The notes beneath the pieces were generated by a model, which saw only the letters and a program-made list of their open reading frames with translations, did not search any database and was not told the DNA's origin. A DNA stretch of 64,000 bases from Bog-756 sp963738545 (lineage in GTDB: Bacteria > Actinomycetota > Acidimicrobiia > Acidimicrobiales > RAAP-2): positions 496,001-560,000 of the forward strand of contig CAVTXA010000007.1 in the NCBI GenBank assembly GCA_963738545.1. Reading direction: 5' to 3'. The position numbers were made by a program, and so were the translations under genes. This document shows positions 1-9,572 of this stretch, piece by piece (position 1 is the first letter of the stretch; every line of letters begins with the position of its first letter).

Positions 1-1150
1 GCCGAGGCCGGGTCACGTGCCGGTGGACGTGCGTTTCACCAGAGGGGCCTGACCCGCACACCGCTCCGAGGAGGAACTGCGAGGGCGGGGACACGGGGGG
101 GACGACCCGTAGGCCTAGCCAGGTCCCGTACTGGGGATCGACGGAGACGTCCGAGGTCCGGGCGAACCGCACGATCTCCCTGCTGACCCTGTTCACGTTG
201 GCCGTGGACTGCAGAAGCTCACGGCGGGCCACGGTGCCGGCCTGGGTCAGTGGGGCCACGGTCTGGCTGGTCACCTCGTAGATGACCCACTGGCCGTTGC
301 TCGGGTCCTGCACCGGGGGAATGGGCTGGCCCACGGTCACCGACGACACGGACAGGGCCTGTTCGACCTGGGCCTGGGTGTAGTTACAGCCGAGGGCGCC
401 GCCGTTGGCCGCCGTCTGGGTGTCGAGGGAGTTGGCCTTGGCCACGCTGGCGAACGTCTCCCCTGCGTTGAGCTGGGCCACCAGTTGGTTGGCGTGGGCC
501 TGGGTGTCGGTGGCGATCAGGCTCACGCATGCCGTGGTGAACTGGGCCAGATTGGCGTTGTAGTACTGGGCCACGGCGGCCAGGGACAGGTCGGCCCCAC
601 GGGCCAACAGCTTCTCGTCGACGGCCTGGTTCCGGACCTGGGCCAAGCGGATGGGGTTCGGCAGGGCCGTCAGGAGGGCCTTGCCGGTGATGCTGGCCCC
701 GGTGGCGTCCTGGCAGAACGAGAGGGTCCCCGTCTGGGAGGACTGCTGGACGGCGGCGCTGATCTCCCCGTCGAGGGTCGACTCGAAGTCGGATGTGGCC
801 ACGGCGAGGTCGGAGGACGAGATGGTGATGCCCTTCGAGCCGGCGTACTGCAGGGCCAACAGGTCGCCGACCTGATTGTTCAAGATGGCATTGGCGAAGG
901 TCATGGAGTAGGTGCCCGACCCGCCGGTCCCCTGGCCCGAGGTCTGGGCCAGCTGGGCGCTCTCCAGCTGGAGGAGGCAGCTCCCGGCGGCGGTGGTCTG
1001 GAGGGTGTGGAGCTGGCTGTTGAGCGTGCCCGTGGAGATGGTGGCGCCGTTGGCCGTGGCTGCGGGCGGGGTGATGTCGCAGGCCGAGGCGAGCACCCCG
1101 GCGGCGACCACGGCGAGGACCACGACGGCCCCGGAGAGTTGGCGCTTCAC
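1..1150 (-). CDS. SurA/PrsA-like peptidyl-prolyl isomerase lipoprotein (3' end outside window)
   Basis: Open frame read on the minus strand from a GTG at 1150 to the window edge, so the C-terminus is not seen. The N-terminus has two basic residues, a hydrophobic stretch (VVVLAVVAAGVLASAC) and a Cys that could be a lipobox, although position -3 is Ala. Near residues 215-235 there is a parvulin (PpiC) signature, FASVAKANSLDTQTAANGG followed by LGC. SurA/PrsA-type proteins are extracytoplasmic foldases that help secreted proteins fold. The frame is also open from a second GTG at 1195. It lies downstream of the glycosyltransferase and mfd on the same strand. The fold family is fairly sure from the signature; the client proteins are unknown. 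Confidence 0.75.
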   Translation of the reverse strand, partial: MKRQLSGAVVVLAVVAAGVLASACDITPPAATANGATISTGTLNSQLHTLQTTAAGSCLLQLESAQLAQTSGQGTGGSGTYSMTFANAILNNQVGDLLALQYAGSKGITISSSDLAVATSDFESTLDGEISAAVQQSSQTGTLSFCQDATGASITGKALLTALPNPIRLAQVRNQAVDEKLLARGADLSLAAVAQYYNANLAQFTTACVSLIATDTQAHANQLVAQLNAGETFASVAKANSLDTQTAANGGALGCNYTQAQVEQALSVSSVTVGQPIPPVQDPSNGQWVIYEVTSQTVAPLTQAGTVARRELLQSTANVNRVSREIVRFARTSDVSVDPQYGTWLGLRVVPPVSPPSQFLLGAVCGSGPSGETHVHRHVTRPR

Positions 1151-1304
1151 GGCCGGGATGTTATCGGGTGGGCGGATCCGCTCCAGATCGGTCACGGAAT
1201 CCGGATCGGACATGGGGCCAGATCCGGCACGGCAGCCAGATCGGACCGCAGGCGGCCACCACGGAAGGCCGGGAACCGGTGGCGGTGTCTCCTCGAGGCC
1301 GGCC

Positions 1305-2061
1305 CTACCGGTCGATCCGGGCGAAGCGGTACTTGATCAGGGCCTTCAACGCTCCGAAGCCGTCCCGCCAGGTGATCTTCTTGCCCTCGTCGGCCTCCCG
1401 GCCGGCATAGGAGATGGGCACCTCGTAGATCCGGTAGCCCCGGCGCAGGATCTTGGCCGTGATCTCGGGCTCGAAGTCGAACCGGTCCGACTCGATGGTG
1501 ATGCCCTCGAGCACCCGTCGGTCGAACATCTTGTAGCAGGTCTCCATGTCCGAGAGCGTGGACGAGTAGAGCACGTTGGTGACGAGGGAGAGGAACCGGT
1601 TGCCCATCCAGTGCAGGGGCATCATGTTCTTGCGCTCCCCGGTGAACCGGCTCCCGTAGACCACCTGGGCCTTGCGCTGCAGGATCGGGATCGAGCAGCG
1701 CGGGACCAGTCGTTGCGGGTCGTACTCGAGGTCGGCGTCCTGGATCAGCACCAGGTCGCCCCTTGGTGGCCTCCATACCGGTCCGGATGGCCGCACCTTT
1801 GCCCTGGTTCTGCGGGTGGTTGATCACCCGGACGGTCGAGTCGCCCAGGGCGGCCAGGACCTTGTCGGTGCCGTCCGAGGAGCCGTCGTTGACCACGATG
1901 ACCTCGACGTCCACCGGCAGGGTCACGGCCCGGATCCGCCGGATGACCTCGGCCACCGTCGTCCGCTCGTTGTAGACCGGCACGATGACCGAGAGGAGGG
2001 AGAACCAGTGGTCGTCCTGGGCGCGCACGTCCGAACTCCGTGGTTCGTCGTCTGCGCTCAT
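1305..2061 (-). CDS. Family 2 glycosyltransferase, dolichyl-phosphate-mannose-synthase type (one frameshift)
   Basis: The product would be about 251 residues. It starts at ATG 2061 with an AGGAGG ribosome site seven bases upstream. The N-terminal half carries the GT-A nucleotide-binding signature SVIVPVYNERTTVAEVIRRI and VIVVNDGSSDGT. The C-terminal half, in another frame, carries the DXD-type metal site DLVLIQDADLEYDP, followed by VVYGSRFTGERKN. The frames join if one G is removed from the G run near 1757-1760; family members read ...ATKGDLVLIQDADLEY through this point. Enzymes of this type move a sugar from a nucleotide sugar to a polyprenyl phosphate or cell-wall glycan at the inner membrane face. 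No membrane anchor is visible. The frameshift is probably a sequence error because both halves are well preserved. Confidence 0.8.
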
Positions 2062-2255
2062 CGTCCGACCTCCTCGGGACCGGTCGGGAAGACGGGCCCA
2101 TCGTCTCGTGTGGTGGCCGTGCCCGGCCCTTGACCAGGGATCTGGCTCCGCATGTCCGAAGCCGCCTTCCGGACGCCCCTGCTCCGGGATGCTTAGCATT
2201 GTTGCCGCTGACAGCCCAGCCGGTGGTGGACGGTCCCCAACCCGGACCCGTTCGG

Positions 2256-2711
2256 TGCGCCTGCGGGTGGTAGCACGACCCACCCCGTCCGGCTACCGCC
2301 TCCGCATCACGTTCCATCGCCGTTGGTCCGGCTACCTCTCCATCGTGCTCCTGGTCGGCCTCATCGGCGACCTCGCCATGGCCTCGGTGGCTGCGGGACG
2401 GCGCACCGGGTCGTCGTCCTCACCACCCACCTGGCCGCACCAAATCCGGCCGACGTCCAACTGTTCACCGGATTCTCCAATCCGGTCGCTCAGGGAGACA
2501 CAGGGCTACGACCCGAAGGAGATCAGCCGGAGCGACCACCTCCCTGGTCGAAGCGGCCCTGTGGGATCTGTTCGCCCATGAGATCGACGCCGTGGCCGCG
2601 CCGAGCGTGCCCGCCCCAGTGGTACTCATCGCCGTCGGCGGCTTGGTGCTGGCCCTCCCCGGGCGGATCGCCGCCCGCACGCCGACGGCCATCCTGCTGC
2701 GGGCCGAATAG
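2256..2711 (+). pseudogene. Remnant of an FtsX-like (MacB-type) ABC transporter permease
   Basis: Pieces of a large permease survive in different frames. The first reads YRLRITFHRRWSGYLSIVLL then VGLIGDLAMASVAAGRR, the usual N-terminal membrane segment of long FtsX permeases of actinobacteria. Next come LAAPNPADVQLFTGFSNPVA and GYDPKEISR. The last frame gives LVEAALWDLFAHEIDAVAAP, then PGRIAARTPTAILLRAE and a stop, which matches the C-terminal end of the same family. Family members are about 800 residues or more, so most of the middle is gone, and at least three frame changes remain. This differs from the single-base breaks elsewhere in the window and is read as true decay. The start is approximate (a GTG at 2256). 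Confidence 0.7.
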
Positions 2712-2739
2712 CCCCTGACCGCCCGGTGCCCGTCGACCC

Positions 2740-5700
2740 TCAGCCCGCCGGCACCAATTCCGCCAACAGGGCCATCAGGCCCGGGGCATAGCCGTTGCCT
2801 CCCTTGGGCACCGGCACCGGCATCAGCAGGCGGTGCTGGTCAGCCTGGTAGGTGGCACCGGGAGCCAGTCGCCGCAACCGGACCTCGGCCGAGGCGGGCA
2901 GCGTGATGGGCGACAGTTTGACGTTGGCCCGGTCCGTGCTCCGTCCCATACCCCCGCGGGGGGCGTTGACGGCCACATCGGTGATCCCGAGGCGAAGGCA
3001 CTCGACCCGCAGCCGGGCCACGTCGAGGAGGGCGGCGGCCGGAGCGGGCAGGGGGCCGAACCGGTCCTCCCACTCGGTGCGCACGTCCTCGATCTGCTCC
3101 TCGGTGCGCACGGCGGTGAGGCGGCGGTAGGCCTCGAGTCGGACGTCCTCGGCCTCCACGTAGGTGGCGGGCAGGTGGGCGGCGTCGGGCAGGTCGAGCT
3201 TGAGGTCCACCGGCTGGGGTCGGGGCTCGCCCTTCAACTCCGAGACCGCCTCGGAGACCATCTGCACGTAGAGGTCGTAGCCGATGGCGGCGATGTGGCC
3301 GGACTGGTCCCGTCCGAGCAGGTTCCCGGCCCCCCGGATCTGCAGGTCGCGCAGGGCGATCTTGAACCCCGAGCCCAACTCGGTGTGGTCCCCGATGGTC
3401 CGCAGCCGCTCGTAGGCCTGCTCGGAGAGCACCCGGTCCACGGGGTGGAACAGGTAGGCGTAGGCCCGCTGGCCGGCCCGGCCCACCCGTCCCCGCAGTT
3501 GGTGCAGCTGGCCCAGGCCCAACAGGTCGGCGCGGTCCACTACCAGGGTGTTCACCGTGGGCATGTCGATGCCGGACTCGATGATGGTGGTGCACACCAG
3601 CACGTCGTAGGCGCCCTCCCAGAAGTCGAACACCACCTTTTCCAGCGTGCCCTCGTCCATCTGGCCGTGGGCCACGGCCACCCGGGCCTCGGGTGCCATC
3701 CCCTCGACCCGCCGGGCCACCGCCTCGATGTCCTGGACCCGATTGTGGACGTAGAAGACCTGCCCCTCGCGCAGCAGCTCCCGGCGGATGGCCTCGGAGG
3801 CCGCCGCCTCCTCGAACTCCCCGACGTGGGTCAGGATGGGTCGGCGGGCCGCCGGGGGCGTGTTGACCATGGACAGGTCCCGGATGCCGGTGAGGGCCAT
3901 CTCCAAGGTCCGGGGGATGGGACTGGCCGTCAGGGTCAGCACGTCCACGCCGTCGGCCATGGCCTTGATGGACTCCTTGTGCGACACCCCGAAGCGCTGC
4001 TCCTCGTCCACCACCAACAGGCCCAGCTTCTTGAAGGTCACGTCCTCTCCGAGCAGGCGGTGCGTCCCCACCACGAGGTCGACCGACCCATCGGCCAGGC
4101 CGGCCAGGACCGCCTTGGCCTGGGCGTTGGTCAGGAACCGACTGAGCAGCTCCACCTTGACCGGGAACGGGGCGTAGCGCTCGGCGAAGGTCTGGGCGTG
4201 CTGGCTGGCCAGGAGCGTGGTGGGCACCAGCACGGCGGCCTGGTAGCCGTCCTGGATGGCCTTGAAGGCGGCCCGGATGGCCACCTCGGTCTTGCCGAAC
4301 CCCACGTCGCCACAGACCAGTCGGTCCATCGGCTGGGGCCGCTCCATGTCGGCCTTGACCTCCTCGATGGCCCGTAGCTGGTCGGAGGTCTCGATGAACG
4401 GGAACGAGGACTCCAACTCGGCTTGCCACGGGGTGTCCGGACCGAAGGCGTGGCCGGTGACCTGCAGGCGGCGCCGGTACAGGGCCACCAGCTCCTCGGC
4501 GATCTCGTGCACGGCGGCCCGGGCCTTGGACCGGGCCCGCTGCCACTCCGAGCCCCCCAGGCGGCTGACCGAGGGCGAGTCGCCCCCGGCGTAGGGGGTG
4601 AGCAGTTCGATCTGGTCGGTGGGCAGGTACAGCCGGTCCCCGCCGCGGTACTCGAGGAGCAGGTAGTCACGGGTGGCGCCGGCCATGGTGCGTGTGACCA
4701 TGCCCCCGTAGGTGGCCACGCCGTGCTGGCGGTGCACGACGTAGCTGCCCGGGGCCAGATCGTCGAAGAAACCGTCCACGGGACGGGCCCGGGTCCGCGC
4801 CTGGCGGTGGGGCCGGCGCCGCCCGGTCACGTCGGACTCGGTGAGGACGGCCACCTTGGCCGCGGTGAGCACGAAGCCCCGGTCGACCGAGGCCACCACG
4901 ATCCGGGCCCCCGGCGAGGTCAGGTCGGTCACCGGCCCCTTCGCCGCTCCGGCCCCGGGCTCGGCCACCACCGGCACGACCAGCTTCTCGTCGGCCAGGA
5001 TGCCGGACAGCCGTTCGGCGCCACCCGGCGTCGACGAGCACAGCACCACCGAGTAGTCGGCGCCGATCAGCGTGGCCACCTGGGCGGCCAGCCGGGCACC
5101 GTCCCCCAAGATGGGCTCCCAGCCCCGGGACTCCACCAGCGGGATGTCGGGGCCCTCGGCCGTCGGCACCAGCGACACCACCCCGGCCGACGTGCCGGTG
5201 AGCAGCCGGTCGAAGGGCACGTGCAGCCTCGGGGCATCGTCACCCTGCTCCAGGCCCCAGGTCGAGGCGAGGGCGTCGGCCAGCGCCGCCTCCTCCTCCA
5301 AGAGCTCCCCGGCCCGGTCCCGCACCCTCCGGGGCTCGACCAGCACGACCAGGGCGTCCTCCCCCAGCAGGTCGCAGACCAGCTCCTCGGAGTCCATCAG
5401 CCAGGGCAGCCACGACTCCATGCCGTCGAACTGGTCGCCGTCGGAGAGGCGCTCCCACTGGTGGCGGCCCCAGGGCTGGGTGCCCACCAGGCCGGCGGCG
5501 CGCTCCCGCATGGCCTCGTCGGTCACCAGCTCCCGGCAGCCGAAGAGCTCGACCGCCCCCAGGTCGTCGATGGAGCGCTGGTCGGAGACGTCGAACCGGG
5601 TCAGCCGGTCGACCTCGTCACCCCACAGGTCGATGCGGACCGGCTCGTCGGCGGTGGAGGGGAAGACGTCGACGATCCCGCCCCGGACGGCCAGCTCGCC

Positions 5701-6249
5701 CCGGTGCTCGACGATCGACTCCCGGCGGTAGCCCATGGCCACCAGGTCGCCCACCAGCGCCTGCACGTCGATGCGGTCGCCCTTGGCCACCACCACCGGT
5801 CGGGCCGCCGTGCGGAACGGTCCCAGCCGCTGCAGGACGGCCTTGATGGGGGCCACCACGATGTCGGGGCCGGTCCGGCCGTCGTCACCGGCTCCCTCCT
5901 CGTCCCCGCTCCCCCCGCTCAACTGCCAGAGCAGGCGCAGACGGCGGCCCATGGTCGAGACGTCGGGGCTGACCCGCTCGAAGGGCAGGGTCTCCCAGGC
6001 CGGGAAGACCTCGACCCGCCCCGAGCCCCCTCCGGGCGTGAAGGCCTCGAGATCGTGGGCCAGCTGTTCGGCCGCCGCCCCGGTGGGGGTGATCACCAGG
6101 ACCGGCCGGCGGGAGCCCAGCCGCACCAGGCCGGCCAGCACGAAGGCCTGGGCCGGGGTGGCCACGGCCAGGGTGGCGTTGGACGCGCCGATGACCCGCG
6201 TCATGGCGGGCTCGTTGCGAAGCAGGGCGGGAAGCGAGCGGAGGCTCAC
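2740..6249 (-). CDS. mfd: Transcription-repair coupling factor
   Basis: About 1169 residues, normal for Mfd. It removes stalled RNA polymerase from DNA lesions and recruits UvrA. In order: a UvrB-like N-terminal module; a CarD-like RNA polymerase interaction domain (GSYVVHRQHGVATYGGM); a RecG-like helicase with Walker A GDVGFGKTE and DEEQ box LLVVDEEQRFG; motif VI QLRGRVGRAGQRAYAYL; and the C-terminal TRCF domain. The chosen GTG at 6249 (VSLRSLPALL) lies six bases after a -10-like TACCCT (6256-6261), suggesting a leaderless mRNA; a longer frame to 6309 is possible but less likely. In mycobacteria mfd lies near glmU, prs and a lipoprotein gene, as it does here. Confidence 0.97.
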   Translation of the reverse strand: MSLRSLPALLRNEPAMTRVIGASNATLAVATPAQAFVLAGLVRLGSRRPVLVITPTGAAAEQLAHDLEAFTPGGGSGRVEVFPAWETLPFERVSPDVSTMGRRLRLLWQLSGGSGDEEGAGDDGRTGPDIVVAPIKAVLQRLGPFRTAARPVVVAKGDRIDVQALVGDLVAMGYRRESIVEHRGELAVRGGIVDVFPSTADEPVRIDLWGDEVDRLTRFDVSDQRSIDDLGAVELFGCRELVTDEAMRERAAGLVGTQPWGRHQWERLSDGDQFDGMESWLPWLMDSEELVCDLLGEDALVVLVEPRRVRDRAGELLEEEAALADALASTWGLEQGDDAPRLHVPFDRLLTGTSAGVVSLVPTAEGPDIPLVESRGWEPILGDGARLAAQVATLIGADYSVVLCSSTPGGAERLSGILADEKLVVPVVAEPGAGAAKGPVTDLTSPGARIVVASVDRGFVLTAAKVAVLTESDVTGRRRPHRQARTRARPVDGFFDDLAPGSYVVHRQHGVATYGGMVTRTMAGATRDYLLLEYRGGDRLYLPTDQIELLTPYAGGDSPSVSRLGGSEWQRARSKARAAVHEIAEELVALYRRRLQVTGHAFGPDTPWQAELESSFPFIETSDQLRAIEEVKADMERPQPMDRLVCGDVGFGKTEVAIRAAFKAIQDGYQAAVLVPTTLLASQHAQTFAERYAPFPVKVELLSRFLTNAQAKAVLAGLADGSVDLVVGTHRLLGEDVTFKKLGLLVVDEEQRFGVSHKESIKAMADGVDVLTLTASPIPRTLEMALTGIRDLSMVNTPPAARRPILTHVGEFEEAAASEAIRRELLREGQVFYVHNRVQDIEAVARRVEGMAPEARVAVAHGQMDEGTLEKVVFDFWEGAYDVLVCTTIIESGIDMPTVNTLVVDRADLLGLGQLHQLRGRVGRAGQRAYAYLFHPVDRVLSEQAYERLRTIGDHTELGSGFKIALRDLQIRGAGNLLGRDQSGHIAAIGYDLYVQMVSEAVSELKGEPRPQPVDLKLDLPDAAHLPATYVEAEDVRLEAYRRLTAVRTEEQIEDVRTEWEDRFGPLPAPAAALLDVARLRVECLRLGITDVAVNAPRGGMGRSTDRANVKLSPITLPASAEVRLRRLAPGATYQADQHRLLMPVPVPKGGNGYAPGLMALLAELVPAG

Positions 6250-6324
6250 CCGCTCAGGGTACCGGGGCCGACGCCCCGATCCGGTGGGGAGGCCTGGCGG
6301 CGGGACCATGGGTGCGTCTGGCGG

Positions 6325-6330
6325 TAGGGT
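6325..6330 (+). promoter_or_regulatory. Possible -10 element (TAGGGT) for the 6473 gene
   Basis: TAGGGT lies in the 223-base gap between the divergent mfd and 6473 genes. A start just downstream would give a leader of about 135 bases. No clear -35 is seen. The mfd -10 element (6256-6261, minus strand) is 64 bases away, so the two promoters do not overlap. Confidence 0.3.
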
Positions 6331-6472
6331 GGACCCGGGTCAGCGGACGGCCCACGGGGTCGGCGGACCCCGATCGAACTCGTCGGGCTCCATGGGGAGA
6401 CCTGCTTCATCCACGGACGTGATGAGCAGCGAGGCCTCTGGGTCAGGCGAGGCGGAGCGCAAGGCGGAAGCA

Positions 6473-7957
6473 ATGGCACCACGGAGGCGGCAGTCTCGGA
6501 AGGCAGATCGGCGACGTGGCCCCGGGATCTCGGCGGTCCCCGATGAGGCCGGGTCCGCTGAACCGGGCGGCGCTCCCGTGGCTGACGACTCCCGACGCCT
6601 CACCGCCGTCGAAGAGGCCGAACTCGAGGGGGTGTTCGCCTCCATCATGCAAGGGGCCCCCGAGCACCTGGGTGCCGGGGCCACACCTCTGGCCGTCGAG
6701 GCCTGGGGCTCGGAGCTCTGGTCCATCTGCCAACGTTCCGACCTCGGTGACCTCGACCCCGAGGCGGTGTTCGCCGGGGGCCTCATCGCCTACGCCGCCG
6801 CCCGAGGCTCACCGGCCTCCCTTTCGCTGTTGCGCAGCCTCGCCGCCGTGGTCCCCGAGCCCTACCGGACCCGGGCCGGCGACGCCGGCGACCAGATGGC
6901 GGCCGACGGGGTGGACGAACCGTCGTGGGCCACCTCCGTGCGACGCGCCGCGCCCACCACGGCATGGCTGTCCCACGACCCCGTGCACGACGACGGGATC
7001 AGCGTGATGGTGGGATTCGACGGCCCCGCCGGTCCGGATGTGGTGGGCCTCTACATCGATCACAACCTGGGCGGCGTGGCCAAGGACGCCTTCGTCCTGT
7101 CCGCCGAGATGGACGAGGTGGTGTCGGCCCTCCGTTCCTCCACCACCGCATCGGGCATCGAGTTCCGATCCATCAGCCTGGACGAGGCGGCGTCGCGCTG
7201 GCGCCGGGCGCTCGCCCTCACCGACGCCGCCGCCGATGCGCCGGTCACACCGGACGTCTACCACCTACGGGCGCTGATCGACACCCGGCTGACCTCCATG
7301 CCGGCCGGCCCGGACGTGGAGTGGCAGAGTGCCGGGGCCGTCACCAACATCTACGACGGCCTCGGCATCGATGTCGGTGAGGGACGGGAAGCCACCCGCC
7401 GTGGGGAGGAACGACGGCAGCGGCTGCTGGCCGAGTTCCTCGGTTCCGACGAGGTGATGGCCCTGTCCGGGGCGGCGAGGGGCGCGGATCCCGATACCGT
7501 CAACCGGACGGCCGCCACGATCGGCTACCTGGCTTCCCAGGTGATGGGGTTCTCATTCGGCCACGTCCTCGGAGCGACCCTCCGATTCAGCCCCGTCATG
7601 GTGGAGGTCTTCTGTCTCGACTGGGCACCCCGGCGAATCCCCGGCGATGAGAACGACTTCGCCCTCCTTCCCGACGTACTCGTGGCCTGGATCCGGTTCG
7701 CCGGAAGGCGCCGAGGCATCCCGAACGAGGCGGTCGACGAGACGGTGGCGGCCGTCGAACGGTACCGTCAGGCCATGCTCGACCGGGCCCGGGACCCGGC
7801 GTCGTGGGGTCCGGCCAAGACGATGGCCATGACCATCATCGAGCGCGGTATCGATGTCACCGATCCGGCGGCCGTCGAGGCGTTCGTCGACGACATCAAC
7901 CGCAACGGCGGCGTCGACTCCCTGGCGGCACTGTTCGGACGGTCGGACCCCTCGTAG
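6473..7957 (+). CDS. Conserved actinobacterial protein of unknown function
   Basis: I do not recognise a named family. The 494-residue product has a basic, disordered start (MAPRRRQSRKADRRRGPG), then an acidic, mostly helical soluble protein with no signal peptide or membrane segment. Stretches such as VEAWGSELWSICQRSDLGDL and GFDGPAGPDVVGLYIDHNLG look like a folded core. The basic head resembles proteins that carry SEC-C zinc-binding tails, but no such motif is present. The start at ATG 6473 is chosen because the preceding GGCGGAAG could act as a weak ribosome site; ATG 6422 is an in-frame alternative. It stands alone, divergent from mfd. Confidence 0.7.
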   Translation: MAPRRRQSRKADRRRGPGISAVPDEAGSAEPGGAPVADDSRRLTAVEEAELEGVFASIMQGAPEHLGAGATPLAVEAWGSELWSICQRSDLGDLDPEAVFAGGLIAYAAARGSPASLSLLRSLAAVVPEPYRTRAGDAGDQMAADGVDEPSWATSVRRAAPTTAWLSHDPVHDDGISVMVGFDGPAGPDVVGLYIDHNLGGVAKDAFVLSAEMDEVVSALRSSTTASGIEFRSISLDEAASRWRRALALTDAAADAPVTPDVYHLRALIDTRLTSMPAGPDVEWQSAGAVTNIYDGLGIDVGEGREATRRGEERRQRLLAEFLGSDEVMALSGAARGADPDTVNRTAATIGYLASQVMGFSFGHVLGATLRFSPVMVEVFCLDWAPRRIPGDENDFALLPDVLVAWIRFAGRRRGIPNEAVDETVAAVERYRQAMLDRARDPASWGPAKTMAMTIIERGIDVTDPAAVEAFVDDINRNGGVDSLAALFGRSDPS

Positions 7958-8031
7958 TGCTGCCCAGGTCGCGAGCAGCGGCTCATCGGATCTGACGAAT
8001 CGATTTGCTGGATCCCCCGTGGCGTCGGCCG

Positions 8032-8798
8032 CTACTTGTGGTTCGGTTCCCAACGGAACCGCCGGGCCGTGAAGACCATGGCACGCGGCGGCCCAGATGA
8101 GCATCACCACCAGGTCGTGGACCTGTAGCCCCGAACCGGGGCCACCCTCGAAGGCCCGCACCAGCGCCAGAATCAGATGTCGCACGGGAAACCAGTCGGC
8201 GATCCTGGACAGGACCGATCCGTTGGACAGCGGGTAGAAGACACCCGAGATGGGCACGATGGGGGAAGTAGATCCCGTTCACGACAACGGGGGCGGCGTC
8301 GGCGTCGAGCACGATCACCGTGACGGCCAAACCCAGGCCGCAGAACGTCACGATGCCGACGAGCAGGGTCAACACCACGGCGGCCGGGTGGTAGGGAAAG
8401 TGCAGGTGGTAGAAGGCCATGCCGATCCCCACCACCACCACCACCGCCAGGAGGGCCACGTTGATCAGCACACTTCCGATCAGGCCGCCCAAGTACGAGC
8501 CGATGGAGATGGGCGTGCCCCGCATCCGCTTCAGCACCCCGGAGTCGCGACGGAGGCTGATGGCATGGCCAGGTTGGTGTAGCAGGCGGCGATGAGGCCG
8601 AACACCAGCATGGCCACCACGGTGTACTGGTCGTAGTGGAGGGTGGTGCCCGGCACGTGGGCGCTGCCGGCCGAGGTCCCCACCACGATGAGGAAGATCA
8701 CCGGGAACATGAAGGGTGAACACGGCGGCCATGGGATTGCGCCAGTAGGCCAGCTGCTCGTAGCTGACCTGGTCCTTGGCCACCAGCAGATCGTTCAC
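8032..8798 (-). CDS. ABC-2 type transporter permease, broken by four single-base indels
   Basis: Reading across frames gives one coherent permease of about 255 residues. It starts at GTG 8798 (NDLLVAKDQVSYEQLAYWRN), continues through RRDSGVLKRMRGTPISIGSY, a hydrophobic core (LINVALLAVVVVVGIGMAFY) and VPISGVFYPLSNGSVLSRIA, and ends FTARRFRWEPNHK at a TAG at 8032. The frames join if one base is removed near 8714, one added near 8563, one removed in the run at 8261-8265 and one removed near 8083. Four hits in one gene make real decay possible, but each is minimal and the protein text is otherwise clean. No ATP-binding subunit lies next to it, so the partner would have to be elsewhere or lost. 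Confidence 0.6.
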
Positions 8799-8926
8799 GG
8801 GACCGCGCCCCGAACCGGCGGGTCGCCGGACCCGGCCGGCCCCGACCCAGCCGCCGCTCTCTCGACCGCTGGCCGGCCACCGTCGGCGCCCCCGGTGGCA
8901 AGAGGGAGCGTCAGGGCTGGATCTCG

Positions 8927-8944
8927 TGATGTATAGTTACATCA
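8927..8944 (+). promoter_or_regulatory. Operator overlapping the -10 element of toxin-antitoxin pair 1
   Basis: A perfect inverted repeat with seven-base arms, TGATGTA and TACATCA, is separated by four bases. TATAGT (8932-8937), a good -10 element, sits across its centre. The antitoxin ATG begins at 8944, six bases after the -10. Binding of the antitoxin here would block RNA polymerase, the usual autoregulation of such modules (inference). Confidence 0.6.
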
Positions 8945-9198
8945 TGCAGAGGACGCAGATTTCACTGACCGCGGAGGAGCGCCGCACGCTCGACGCCGAG
9001 GCCGCGAGAACCGGGAGATCCATCTCGTCCCTCATTCGCTCTGCAGTGGAGGCCGTCTACGGGTCCGAGCGATCGGCGGACGATGACCTGGCCGCGATGC
9101 GACGTGCATTCGGCTCATGGAAGGACCGGGGCACCGACGGAGCCACGTGGGTCGACGAACGGCGATCTGGTTCGCGTCTCGCCCCCACCGATCAGTGA
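8944..9198 (+). CDS. Ribbon-helix-helix antitoxin (VapB/CopG type)
   Basis: 84 residues. The N-terminus, MQRTQISLTAEERRTLDAEA followed by ARTGRSISSLIRSAVEAVY, is a ribbon-helix-helix DNA-binding domain: one beta strand and two helices. The C-terminal tail is polar and probably wraps the toxin. The stop overlaps the toxin start (GTGA), so the two are translated together. ATG 8944 is chosen over an in-frame ATG at 8929 because the -10 element lies over the latter. It should neutralise the PIN toxin and repress its own promoter through the palindrome at 8927-8944. Confidence 0.85.
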   Translation: MQRTQISLTAEERRTLDAEAARTGRSISSLIRSAVEAVYGSERSADDDLAAMRRAFGSWKDRGTDGATWVDERRSGSRLAPTDQ

Positions 9199-9572
9199 CC
9201 GCAGTCGTCGACACGTCGGTACTGATCGATTACCTGCGTGGTCATTCCGGTGCCGCAGAGGTCCTGGAACACGAACGAGGTGGCGGACCCCTCCATGCGA
9301 GCGAGATCACACGGTTGGAGGTGCTTGCCGGGATGCGGCCGGGTGAAGAGACTGTCACCCGTTCGCTCCTCGCCACGCTCATTTGGCACCCGGTCGATGC
9401 CGAGATCGCCGAACGGGCCGGAGAACTCGGACGACGGTGGTTGCCCAGCCATCGAACCATCGACGGCGCCGATCTGGCCATCGCGGCCACGGTGCTGCGG
9501 GCAGACGCTCGCCTGCTTACCCGCAACGTCAAGCACTTTCCGATGTTCGTCGGCCTCCGTACCCCGTACTGA
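9195..9572 (+). CDS. PIN-domain toxin (VapC family ribonuclease)
   Basis: 125 residues, typical VapC length, starting at GTG 9195. The acidic residues of the PIN active site are visible: Asp in VVDTSVLIDYL, Glu in ITRLEVLAG, Asp in DGADLAIAATVL, and a fourth in RADARLLTRN. VapC toxins cut structured RNAs, often tRNA, and stop translation when the antitoxin is lost. The target here cannot be told from sequence. It forms a two-gene operon with the preceding antitoxin. Confidence 0.88.
   Translation: MTAVVDTSVLIDYLRGHSGAAEVLEHERGGGPLHASEITRLEVLAGMRPGEETVTRSLLATLIWHPVDAEIAERAGELGRRWLPSHRTIDGADLAIAATVLRADARLLTRNVKHFPMFVGLRTPY

Noticed and set aside
2833..6327. Long open frames on the plus strand opposite mfd
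   Set aside because: They mirror mfd in G+C-rich DNA, are low-complexity (Gly, Val, His, Gln-rich) and show no family motif.
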